A DNA stretch of 11,792 nucleotides from Thermoleophilaceae bacterium (GTDB lineage: Bacteria; Actinomycetota; Thermoleophilia; Solirubrobacterales; Thermoleophilaceae). The notes below the pieces were generated by a model. That model did not search any database. It was not told where the DNA came from and saw only the letters and a program-made list of their open reading frames with translations. How positions within the stretch are numbered: position 1 is the first letter of the stretch; every line of letters begins with the position of its first letter. Shown here piece after piece: positions 1-6,525 of this stretch. The translations under genes were made by a program, and so were the position numbers. The DNA lies in assembly GCA_013811765.1 (NCBI GenBank), contig JACCUO010000086.1, positions 1 through 11,792 on the forward strand. Reading direction: 5' to 3'.

Positions 1-69
1 GAGGCCGAGCGAGAGCAGATCGAGGCGCGTCTGACCCCGATCGAGAATCCGCGCACGGCCGTGAGATGA
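1..69 (+). CDS. 3' end of an upstream gene (partial, unidentified)
   Basis: Reading from base 1 gives 22 codons followed by TGA at 67-69. The peptide is charged and ends in IENPRTAVR, which looks like a normal protein C-terminus. Frame 2 stops early, and frame 3 stays open into the hydrolase gene but reads as an arginine-rich shadow. The gene enters from outside the window, so neither its family nor its start can be judged. It could equally be non-coding; the only support is composition and a sensible stop position 90 bases before the next start. Confidence 0.4.
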   Translation, partial: EAEREQIEARLTPIENPRTAVR

Positions 70-145
70 ACGCCGGGGCCCTGACCCCCCGCGTCCGGCC
101 GACTTCGAACTCGGGCCGACAGGCTCAACCCCTGATCGACGCCAA

Positions 146-151
146 TAGGCT
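146..151 (+). promoter_or_regulatory. Candidate -10 box (TAGGCT) for the hydrolase gene
   Basis: TAGGCT fits the actinobacterial -10 pattern TAnnnT and lies 8 bases before the ATG at 160. Transcription would then start at or next to the start codon and give a leaderless mRNA. This agrees with the absence of any Shine-Dalgarno sequence upstream. No convincing -35 hexamer is seen at the usual distance. Six-base matches can arise by chance, so this is only suggestive. Confidence 0.4.
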
Positions 152-159
152 GCCCGGCC

Positions 160-1056
160 ATGCGTCCCCGCCGGCGGCAGTTCAGGCATGAGGGCCACAA
201 GCTCGTCTTCGACGAGTACGGCACCGGAGACCGGCCTGTCCTGCTGATGCCGGGCCTGCTCCTCTCTCGCAAGATGCACGGTCCGCTGGCCGCCATGCTG
301 GCCGAGCGTGGGTACCGGGTGCTCTGCCTGGACCTGCTCGGCCACGGGGACTCCGACCGGCCACCCGAGATGTGGCACTACTCGATAACGATCTTCGGCT
401 CTCAGGCGCTCGCGCTGATGGACCACCTCGAGCTCGAGAAGGCCGTGGTGGGCGGGACCTCGCTCGGCGCCAACGTCGCGCTCGAGGCGGCAGCCGCGGA
501 CCAGGGTCGGGTGCAGGGGATGCTGCTCGAGATGCCGGTGCTGGACAACGCGCTGCTCGGCGCCGTGCTCTCATTCACGCCGCTCCTGCTCGCCACGACC
601 TTCGGCGCCCCCGCGGCTCGCGTCCTGGCGCGGGCGGCGGGCCTCGTGCCCCGCCGCGGGCCGCTCCTCGCCCGGATGGCGCTCGACTGCCTGAGCCAGG
701 ACCCCAAGCCCTCGGCGTCGGTCCTGCAGGGTCTCTTCTTCGGCCGGACCGCGCCACCCCGGAGCGAACGCGCCGCGCTGCAACCGCCCGCCCTGGTGAT
801 AGGCCACCAACGGGACCCGATCCATCCCTTCTCGGACGCCGACATGCTGATGGGAGAGCTGCCGAACGCCCGGCTTGTGGAGGCGTCCTCAATCCTCGAG
901 CTGCGGCTCTCACCGGATCGCCTCCAGGGCGAGATCGCGAGCTTCATCGACGAGTGCTGGCAGGCTCCTGGGAGGCGTCCGCCGCGCAGGCGCAGCCCAC
1001 GACCGTCCGCAAGCAAGGCATCACACCCCCAGGGTGGCCGGCGCCGCGGCGCCTAG
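160..1056 (+). CDS. Alpha/beta hydrolase fold protein
   Basis: The first 265 residues follow the alpha/beta-hydrolase plan. They include a VLLMPGLL strand and oxyanion-region turn near residues 27-34, the LDLLGHGDSDRP segment at 57-68, a nucleophile elbow GGTSLGAN with Ser101 as the likely nucleophile, and a late acid-bearing loop HQRDPIHPF with Asp219. The expected GH motif carrying the catalytic histidine near residues 243-250 is replaced by SSILELRLSP. The only later histidine is His289, in a low-complexity tail. The activity is therefore uncertain, and the protein may be a divergent or inactive member. Residues 270-298 are rich in Arg, Pro and Ser and probably disordered. No signal peptide is seen, so it should be cytoplasmic. 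ATG at 160 places the fold correctly; the upstream TAGGCT box suggests leaderless expression. The substrate cannot be named. Confidence 0.85.
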   Translation: MRPRRRQFRHEGHKLVFDEYGTGDRPVLLMPGLLLSRKMHGPLAAMLAERGYRVLCLDLLGHGDSDRPPEMWHYSITIFGSQALALMDHLELEKAVVGGTSLGANVALEAAAADQGRVQGMLLEMPVLDNALLGAVLSFTPLLLATTFGAPAARVLARAAGLVPRRGPLLARMALDCLSQDPKPSASVLQGLFFGRTAPPRSERAALQPPALVIGHQRDPIHPFSDADMLMGELPNARLVEASSILELRLSPDRLQGEIASFIDECWQAPGRRPPRRRSPRPSASKASHPQGGRRRGA

Positions 1057-1062
1057 GCTCAC

Positions 1063-1068
1063 TACTCT
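1063..1068 (+). promoter_or_regulatory. Candidate -10 box (TACTCT) for the DUF3105 gene
   Basis: TACTCT matches TAnnnT and ends 9 bases before the ATG at 1078, a spacing suited to a leaderless transcript. A second TAnnnT match, TAGGCT at 1054-1059, overlaps the TAG stop of the hydrolase gene. No Shine-Dalgarno sequence is visible in the 21-base gap. The gene may also be read through from the hydrolase gene. Confidence 0.33.
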
Positions 1069-1077
1069 TCCCCGCCG

Positions 1078-1803
1078 ATGGCCAGCCGTAAGGAGCAGAA
1101 GGAGCAACTGCGCCGGGAGCGCCAGGAGCGCGAGGCCCTCGCCAAGGCGGCGGAAAAGCGTCGGCGACTGATCGGCTACGGCGCCGGCGGGGCGCTCGTC
1201 GCGGTTGTGGCGGTCGTGCTGGTGGTCCTGCTGGTCGGCGGCGGAGGTGACGGTGGTGATGGTGGCGGCGGCGGTGGCGGTGACGAGCTTCCGTCCGGGG
1301 GTGAGGCGCCCGCGCAGAAGATCACGGACCTGGAAGAGGCGGCGAAGGCGGCCGGCTGCGAACTGAAAAGCTTCAAGGGCACCAGTCGGGAGCACACGAG
1401 CGATCTCGCTGAGGCGATCAGCTACGAGTCCAACCCACCGACCACGGGCAAGCACTTCGACGAGCCAGAGCAGGACGGTGCATTCAGCGAGGCGCCCGAC
1501 GCGAAGAAGCTCATTCACACCCTTGAGCACGGCCGGGTGATCATCTCGTTCAAGAAGACGCTGCCCAAGGACGACCGGGCGGGCCTCAAGGCCCTCTTCG
1601 ACGAGGACTCCTACCAGATGGTCCTCACCCCGAACGACACGAAGATGACCTACGCGGTCGCCTCAACCGCGTGGAACGCAGATCCGAAGCCCAACGGCAC
1701 CGGGCGGCTGCTCGGGTGCCCCAAGTTCACGCCGCAGGTGTTCGACGCTCTCCGCACCTTCAAGGACGAGCACCGCAGCAACGGTCCCGAACCGGTGCCG
1801 TAG
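1078..1803 (+). CDS. DUF3105 family membrane-anchored protein
   Basis: The 241-residue protein has three parts. Residues 1-30 are highly charged (Lys, Arg, Glu) and probably form a short cytoplasmic helix. Residues 33-53 are a Val/Leu-rich transmembrane segment, followed by a Gly/Asp linker at 54-69. The rest is the DUF3105 domain, recognised from ISYESNPPTTGKHF at 114-127 and LIHTLEHGRVIISF at 145-158. His126, His147 and His151 stand out as possible metal or catalytic residues, and Cys94 and Cys214 could form a disulfide. The domain should lie outside the membrane. The molecular function of DUF3105 is not established, so none is assigned. The start is set by the run MASRKEQKEQ, typical of the family's N-terminus. 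The gene follows the hydrolase by 21 bases and could be cotranscribed with it. Confidence 0.87.
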   Translation: MASRKEQKEQLRRERQEREALAKAAEKRRRLIGYGAGGALVAVVAVVLVVLLVGGGGDGGDGGGGGGGDELPSGGEAPAQKITDLEEAAKAAGCELKSFKGTSREHTSDLAEAISYESNPPTTGKHFDEPEQDGAFSEAPDAKKLIHTLEHGRVIISFKKTLPKDDRAGLKALFDEDSYQMVLTPNDTKMTYAVASTAWNADPKPNGTGRLLGCPKFTPQVFDALRTFKDEHRSNGPEPVP

Positions 1804-1832
1804 GCACACGGGCCTGAGGCACGCGGGCCTGC
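1803..1832 (+). repeat. 15-bp imperfect tandem duplication
   Basis: Two adjacent 15-base units, GGCACACGGGCCTGA and GGCACGCGGGCCTGC, match at 13 of 15 positions. They begin at the last base of the DUF3105 stop codon and lie in the 82-base gap before the amidase gene. They probably reflect a small local duplication; no regulatory role is evident. Confidence 0.6.
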
Positions 1833-1885
1833 AGATCCCCGCCCTGCAAGGTTTCGTTCAAGAGCGCACCTGAACGTCTGACACC

Positions 1886-3679
1886 GTGTTGGGTCCTGTG
1901 GTGAAGCGTTCTCTGGCCACCGCCGTGCTCGTCTGCGTCCTTCTCCTCGGGGCGGTGGCCACGCCTGCGCTCTCGCTCCGGCCGTGGCACGCGGAGCCGG
2001 TGGACTTCTCGATCACTCCGCCCGCACACGCCCTGCTGGGCAAGGCTTCCGCGCGCGGGAGCGGCGTGGTGTCCAGGCCGCTGCGCGCTCCGAAGCGCTT
2101 CAACCTCGTCGGCCTGACCTGGTCGGATGCCCGCGAGGAGCCGGGGGTCGCGGTGCGCAGCCGGCTTGAGGGCGGCGAGTGGTCACGCTGGGCGACCGTG
2201 TACGCGCACGCCGAGGACAGCCCCGACCCTGGCAGCGAGACGGGCACCCGCGGAACTTCGGCCCCCAGCTGGGTGGGCGAGGCGGACTGGGTCCAGTACC
2301 GGGTCAGCAAGCGTCCTCGAGGGCTGCGGATCCACTTCGTGAACGTGCGCGGCACGGCCACCGCGGCCGACCGTGCCCGAAGCGTGGTTCGCCGGGTGGC
2401 CAGCGCGGGCGTGACCTCGATCGCCGCCCTCGTGCGGCCCGGCGGCGCCCGGGCAGCCGAGCCCCAGCCACAGATGGTCTCCAGGGCGGGATGGGGCGCC
2501 GGGGACTGCCCACCGCGAAAGGGGCCCGACTTCGGCGAGGTCCGCGCGGCGTTCGTTCACCACACGGTGAACTCGAACGCCTACACGCGCGAGGAGGCCC
2601 CCGACGTGGTGCTCGGCATCTGCCGCTTTCACCGCAACACCAACGGCTGGAACGACATCGGCTACAACTTCCTCGTCGACCGGTTCGGGACGATCTACGA
2701 GGGCCGCGCGGGGGGCACGGACCAGGCCGTGATCGGGGCACAGGCGCAGGGCTACAACGGCCAGTCCACCGGCATCGCCAACCTCGGCACGTTCACCAGC
2801 CTCGCGCAGACTCCTGAAGCCCTGCGCGCGACCGCACGGCTGATCCGCTGGAAGCTCCCGCTCCATGGGGCCCCCACATCCGGAGCGACGACGCTGGTCA
2901 GCGCAGGCGGCTCCTCCAACAGGTATCCGTCCGGCCAGACCGTCCGGCTCCAGCGTGTGATCGGCCACCGCGATACCGGGGCCACCTCATGTCCCGGCGA
3001 TGCCCTCTATGCCCAGCTCCCCGAACTGCGGCGGATGGTGGGCGTCCTGGGCCCTGGCGGCGTGGCAACCCGGCTCCTCGCAGGGCTCACCACGCGGCGG
3101 AGCGTGCTCTACGGTGCCCTGGCGTCGGTCACCGGCCGGCTGTCCGCCTCCGACGGGCGGCCGCTCCCGCGTCAGGCGGTGGACGTGCAGGCGTTCATCG
3201 GCGGCAGGTGGCGCACCGTGACCCCGAGCTCGACCGGCGAGCAGGGCGAGCTGGCCGCGGTGATCAAGCCGGCCCGCAACAGGCTGCTGCGGGCGCGCTA
3301 CGCGGGCATCGGCGACCTGCGTCCCGCGACCTCTCGGGCCTTCACCGTGGGCGTCCGGCCGATTCTGTCGATCGTCCGAACCGCCAGAAAAGCGTCGAGC
3401 GGCGCGCGCATAGTCGTGCGCGGAAAGGTCGTGCCACGCAAGGCGCGCGTCTATCAGGTGCTGCAGCGCAAGCGGGGACGCCATTTCCGAACCGTCGGCA
3501 CACGTGCGATCAGGACCCGCCGCGATGGGCGCTTCGAAGGGTTCTTCGTGCCCGCGCGCCCGGGCACCTACCGACTCTACGTGGTGGCGCGGGGCGACCG
3601 CACGACCGCACGCGCGGCTTCGGTCAAGGTCACCGTACGCGTGGGGCGCTCTCGCGGCGGCGGGCTCGCGACTCCGTAG
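1886..3679 (+). CDS. Secreted PGRP-type N-acetylmuramoyl-L-alanine amidase with accessory beta domains
   Basis: This is a 597-residue exported protein. Residues 7-30 form a signal peptide or anchor. Residues about 70-155 look like a beta-sandwich (GLTWSDAR, GGEWSRW). Residues about 195-386 are the amidase_2/PGRP domain, with SRAGWGA at 199-205, VHHTVNS at 224-230, GWNDIGYNFLVD at 254-265 and GHRDTGATSCPGD at 360-372. The zinc ligands of the family are visible as a His of the HHT motif (225/226), His361 and Cys369, with Tyr260 as the catalytic tyrosine, so the enzyme is predicted to cut the amide bond between muramic acid and the stem peptide. Residues about 400-585 resemble two Ig-like beta domains, perhaps for wall attachment. 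The start could be GTG at 1886, 1898 or 1901; the last also leaves a good signal peptide (VKRSLATAVLV). The gene is convergent with the sugar transferase gene, with 10 bases between them. Confidence 0.9.
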   Translation: MLGPVVKRSLATAVLVCVLLLGAVATPALSLRPWHAEPVDFSITPPAHALLGKASARGSGVVSRPLRAPKRFNLVGLTWSDAREEPGVAVRSRLEGGEWSRWATVYAHAEDSPDPGSETGTRGTSAPSWVGEADWVQYRVSKRPRGLRIHFVNVRGTATAADRARSVVRRVASAGVTSIAALVRPGGARAAEPQPQMVSRAGWGAGDCPPRKGPDFGEVRAAFVHHTVNSNAYTREEAPDVVLGICRFHRNTNGWNDIGYNFLVDRFGTIYEGRAGGTDQAVIGAQAQGYNGQSTGIANLGTFTSLAQTPEALRATARLIRWKLPLHGAPTSGATTLVSAGGSSNRYPSGQTVRLQRVIGHRDTGATSCPGDALYAQLPELRRMVGVLGPGGVATRLLAGLTTRRSVLYGALASVTGRLSASDGRPLPRQAVDVQAFIGGRWRTVTPSSTGEQGELAAVIKPARNRLLRARYAGIGDLRPATSRAFTVGVRPILSIVRTARKASSGARIVVRGKVVPRKARVYQVLQRKRGRHFRTVGTRAIRTRRDGRFEGFFVPARPGTYRLYVVARGDRTTARAASVKVTVRVGRSRGGGLATP

Positions 3680-3689
3680 CCCGGATCGC

Positions 3690-4286
3690 TCAGCGCTCCC
3701 CGTCCCCCCAGCCCTGCTCGAGCTCCTGGCTGTAGAGCCCCTGGCCCGTGGCCAGCAGCTTCACGGTACGCGCCAGGATCCGCAGGTCGAGCACCGGCGA
3801 GCGGTGGTCCACGTACCAGACGTCGAGCTCGATGCGCTCCGGCCACGAGAGCTCCGTGCGCCCATTCACCTGGGCCCAGCCGGTGATGCCGGGCCGCACC
3901 TCGAGCCGCCGGCGCTGGTGGGGGGTGTAGCGGTCCACCTGCACCTGGACCGTCGGCCGGGGCCCGACGATCGCCAGGTCACCCTGCAGGACGTTCAGCA
4001 GGTTTGGCAGCTCGTCGAGCGAGAAGCGCCGCAGGAGCCAACCGGCCCGCGTGATCCGCGGATCCCGGTCCTCGATGTAGAGGCCGGCCCCCCGGTGCTC
4101 GGCCCCGACCACCATCGTTCGCAGCTTCCACAGCTCGAACGGCACGCCATCCCTGCCCACGCGCGGGTGGCGGTAGAACACGGGCCCCGGAGTGTCGAGC
4201 CTTATCGCCGCTGCAGCCACGAGCAGGATCGGCGCGCTCAGGAGCAGGGCGCCCGCGGCCACCACCAGATCAAGCGCGCGGTTCAC
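3690..4286 (-). CDS. Sugar-phosphate transferase (polyprenyl phosphate glycosylphosphotransferase, PglC/WcaJ catalytic type)
   Basis: This 198-residue protein matches the small monotopic phosphoglycosyltransferases, which move a sugar 1-phosphate from a nucleotide sugar to undecaprenyl phosphate and so start glycan assembly. It has one N-terminal hydrophobic segment at 5-28 with a Ser-Ala-Pro kink (17-19), as in the re-entrant helix of PglC. Other family motifs are ELWKLRTM at 51-58, the catalytic Asp-Glu pair at 91-92 in SLDELPNLLNVL, IVGPRP at 106-111 and RPGITGWAQVNGR at 131-143. It lacks the multi-span N-terminal region of WbaP/WcaJ-type enzymes, so it is the short form. GTG at 4286 is the only possible start, because a stop lies six codons upstream in frame. 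It is divergent from the GT4 gene with a 32-base gap, so the two are likely to belong to one pathway. Which sugar is used cannot be read from sequence. Confidence 0.92.
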   Translation of the reverse strand: MNRALDLVVAAGALLLSAPILLVAAAAIRLDTPGPVFYRHPRVGRDGVPFELWKLRTMVVGAEHRGAGLYIEDRDPRITRAGWLLRRFSLDELPNLLNVLQGDLAIVGPRPTVQVQVDRYTPHQRRRLEVRPGITGWAQVNGRTELSWPERIELDVWYVDHRSPVLDLRILARTVKLLATGQGLYSQELEQGWGDGER

Positions 4287-4302
4287 GCCATAGGTGCTGG
4301 GT

Positions 4303-4308
4303 TACGGT
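4303..4308 (+). promoter_or_regulatory. Candidate -10 box (TACGGT) for the glycosyltransferase operon
   Basis: TACGGT matches TAnnnT and ends 10 bases before the ATG at 4319. It lies in the 32-base gap between the divergent sugar transferase and GT4 genes. A matching -35 element would have to overlap the first codons of the sugar transferase, and none is convincing. No Shine-Dalgarno sequence precedes the GT4 start, which fits a leaderless or near-leaderless transcript. Confidence 0.33.
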
Positions 4309-4318
4309 CCCGTGTCAC

Positions 4319-5530
4319 ATGCGGATCCTGTACCTGCATCAGTTCTTCGTGACCCGGGAGGGCTCCGGCGGCACCCGCTCGTACGAGTTCGCACGCCATC
4401 TGGTGGGTGCCGGTCACGAGGTCGTGATGGTAACCGCGGGCTCCGAGGGCAACCGGATCGTGGACGGCATCCGGGTGGTCGAGGTGCGCGGTGGCTACGT
4501 GGACTACGTCCGCGCCACCTCGATGGCCTACCCGCGGCGCATCGCGTCCTTTTTCCGCTTTGCCGCACAAGCCACGGCGGCGGTGCTGCGTGAGCCCGCG
4601 CCGAACGTCGTGTTTGCGACCTCCCCTCCCCTCACGATGGCCCTCCCGGCGATCGCCGCCGCCCGGCGCCACCGGGCCCCGCTGGTCTTCGAGGTGCGTG
4701 ACCTATGGCCCGAGGCGCCGATTCAGATGGGCGCGCTGCGCAATCCGGCCGCCCGCCGGGTCGCTCGCGCGCTCGAGTGGGCCGTCTACCGCACCTCGGC
4801 ACATGTCGTGGCGCTGTCGCCCGGCATCCGCGAGGGTGTGATCGCCGCGGGGGTGGCGCCGGCGGGCGTCACCCTGATCCCGAACGCCTCCGACCTGGAC
4901 CTGTTCTCGCCGGACCTCGACGGTAGGGCCGTGCGCGAGCAGTTGGGACTCGAGGGGCGATTCCTGTGCTCCTACTTCGGCACGATGGGTGAGGCCAACG
5001 ACCTATCCCAGGTGATCGAGGCGGCCACCCTCCTGCAGGGCCAGGGCGACGAGTCGGTGGCCTTCGTGCTTCAGGGAGACGGCAAGCGGCGGGCCGGCCT
5101 CGAGGAGGACGTTCGCCGTCGCGGACTGCGCAACGTGCTGTTTCTCCCCGCGGGCGACAAGAGCTCGGCCGCCCGGCTCGCGGCGGCATCTGATGCGTGC
5201 ATGACGATCTTCAAGGACGTCCCGATCCTGGCCACCAACTCACCCAACAAGCTGTTCGACACCTTCGCGGCCGGCCGCCCGGCGATCGTGAACACGGCGG
5301 GCTGGCAGCGTGACCTGGTCGAGCGCCACGAGGCAGGCCTTTTCGCCCGACCGGGCGATCCCGCGCACCTGGCCCAGCAGGTGCTCGCGCTGCGCGACGA
5401 CCCGCAGAAGGCGGCAGCCTACGGGCGCAATGCGCGCCGGCTGGCCGAGGGCGAGTTCGACCGCCGGCTGCTCGGGGAGCGGTTGCGGGTCCTGCTCGAG
5501 GACGTGGCCGCCGGGCGGGATCACCCGTGA
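4319..5530 (+). CDS. Glycosyltransferase family 4 (WbuB/WcaI-like)
   Basis: This is a 403-residue GT-B-fold enzyme expected to act at the inner face of the membrane, adding a sugar from a nucleotide donor to a lipid-linked glycan. The N-terminal half opens with MRILYLHQFF and a glycine-rich turn (GSGGTRSYEFA, 16-26). It contains the FEVRDLWPE signature typical of the WbuB-like subgroup. The C-terminal donor domain has a YFGTMGEANDL segment, LQGDGKRRAGLEE for nucleotide binding, and SPNKLFDTFAAGRPAIV, the counterpart of the conserved acidic region of GT4 enzymes. Length is normal for the family. The stop overlaps the next start by four bases (GTGA), indicating translational coupling with the GT2 gene. 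The exact sugar cannot be assigned; WbuB homologues transfer amino-deoxysugars, but similarity at this level does not prove the donor. Confidence 0.92.
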   Translation: MRILYLHQFFVTREGSGGTRSYEFARHLVGAGHEVVMVTAGSEGNRIVDGIRVVEVRGGYVDYVRATSMAYPRRIASFFRFAAQATAAVLREPAPNVVFATSPPLTMALPAIAAARRHRAPLVFEVRDLWPEAPIQMGALRNPAARRVARALEWAVYRTSAHVVALSPGIREGVIAAGVAPAGVTLIPNASDLDLFSPDLDGRAVREQLGLEGRFLCSYFGTMGEANDLSQVIEAATLLQGQGDESVAFVLQGDGKRRAGLEEDVRRRGLRNVLFLPAGDKSSAARLAAASDACMTIFKDVPILATNSPNKLFDTFAAGRPAIVNTAGWQRDLVERHEAGLFARPGDPAHLAQQVLALRDDPQKAAAYGRNARRLAEGEFDRRLLGERLRVLLEDVAAGRDHP

Positions 5531-6471
5531 CCGCGGTGGAGCTCTCCTACTGCGTGGTCAACACGAACGGACGTGACCACCTGCTGAGATGCCTGGACGC
5601 GATCGAGCGCACCCACCCCGCGGGGGTGACACACGAGACGATCGTGCTCGACAACTGCTCCGAGGACGGGTCCGTCGCAGCGGTGAGGACCGCCTGGCCC
5701 GGCGTGCGGGTGATCGCGCTGGACAGGCGCGTGGGCAAGGCGGAGAACGACTCGACCCTCCTGAGGGGGGCACGCGGGCGACTGTGCCTGCTGCTGAACG
5801 AGGACTCCGAGCTTCAGGAGGGCGCCTGCGCCGCGCTGATGGAAGCGCTCGCGGCCGATCCCCGCGCCGCCGTGGCGGGGGCCCAGCTCCTCACCAGTGA
5901 GGGCGCGCCTACCGCCTCGGCGTGGCGCCTGCCCGGGGTGACGGTCGCGCTCGCCGGCGCGATGTTCCTTCATCGAGCCTTCACCGTGCAGAGCGGCGGG
6001 TCGCGGACGCGGAGCGTCGGCTGGGTGCAATCGAGTGCGATGCTGGTGCGCCGCGAAGCAGCCGCCGCCGTGGGCTTTCTCGATCCCGGCTTTTTCGTCT
6101 ACTCGGACGAGACCGACTTCTGCAAGCGGCTGCACGAGGCCGGCTGGACCGTTCTGCATGTGCCGTCGGCACGGGCGCTCCACCACGATCAGCTCAGCAC
6201 CGACCTCGGCAGCGCGCGGAGACGGATCGTGGAGTTCCACCGGGGGCGCGACCGCTACCTGCGAAGGCACCATTCGAGTGCAGGCCGCCTCGCGATACGG
6301 GCGCTCGGCGGGTGGTTCTACCTCGTCCGGGCGCTCGCCGCGCTCGCCCTGCCCGGCCACGACCCGCGACGCTACCTCCTCCAAGCCAGACAGGAGCTTC
6401 TACCGTGGCGAGGCGAGGGCCTTCGCGAGGCCGCAGAGGAGTACAACCGACAGATGCGAATTGCCCACTGA
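5527..6471 (+). CDS. Glycosyltransferase family 2 (rhamnosyltransferase-like)
   Basis: This 314-residue protein has the GT-A plan of WbbL-type family 2 enzymes. It shows a first strand SYCVVNTNGRDHL, an IVLDNCSEDGS nucleotide-binding loop (Asp42), an LLLNEDSEL loop at 88-96 in the place of the DxD metal motif, and an FVYSDETDFCKRLHEAGW segment (about 190-207) carrying the acidic residues expected to include the catalytic base. The usual glycine- and asparagine-rich loop after the second strand is replaced by RRVGKAENDSTL. The C-terminal 60 residues contain a hydrophobic stretch (261-276) that may lie on the membrane. The GTG start overlaps the GT4 stop (GTGA), and a GGGCGGGA stretch upstream could serve as a weak ribosome site. 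It probably extends the same lipid-linked glycan. Donor and linkage are unknown. Confidence 0.9.
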   Translation: MTAVELSYCVVNTNGRDHLLRCLDAIERTHPAGVTHETIVLDNCSEDGSVAAVRTAWPGVRVIALDRRVGKAENDSTLLRGARGRLCLLLNEDSELQEGACAALMEALAADPRAAVAGAQLLTSEGAPTASAWRLPGVTVALAGAMFLHRAFTVQSGGSRTRSVGWVQSSAMLVRREAAAAVGFLDPGFFVYSDETDFCKRLHEAGWTVLHVPSARALHHDQLSTDLGSARRRIVEFHRGRDRYLRRHHSSAGRLAIRALGGWFYLVRALAALALPGHDPRRYLLQARQELLPWRGEGLREAAEEYNRQMRIAH

Positions 6472-6505
6472 GAACCCCGTAAGCCGCACCGCCCGCACCC
6501 TTCTC

Positions 6506-6511
6506 TACGCT
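6506..6511 (+). promoter_or_regulatory. Candidate -10 box (TACGCT) before the O-antigen ligase-like gene
   Basis: TACGCT fits TAnnnT and lies in the 54-base gap between the GT2 stop and the GTG at 6526. The 14-base distance to the start codon would give a leader of a few bases. It could be an internal promoter splitting the glycan operon, but read-through from the GT2 gene is just as possible. Confidence 0.27.
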
Positions 6512-6525
6512 GCGCCGCGACCGTC

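Noticed and set aside
402..1016. Minus-strand open frame of 204 codons opposite the hydrolase gene
   Set aside because: The plus-strand frame has the GxSxG elbow and other fold motifs; the antisense product has none.
1230..1284. GGTGGT/GGCGGC-type simple repeat as a possible phase-variation tract
   Set aside because: The units are irregular and encode the Gly/Asp linker after the membrane segment; there is no long uniform tract that would slip readily.
2183..2968. Minus-strand open frame of 261 codons opposite the amidase gene
   Set aside because: Antisense to the conserved PGRP domain; low-complexity composition and no motifs.
5521..6384. Long minus-strand open frame of 287 codons opposite the GT2 gene
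   Set aside because: It lies entirely antisense to a gene with clear family motifs, and its product is rich in Arg, Gly, His and Pro with no recognisable domain. Long antisense frames are expected at this GC content.
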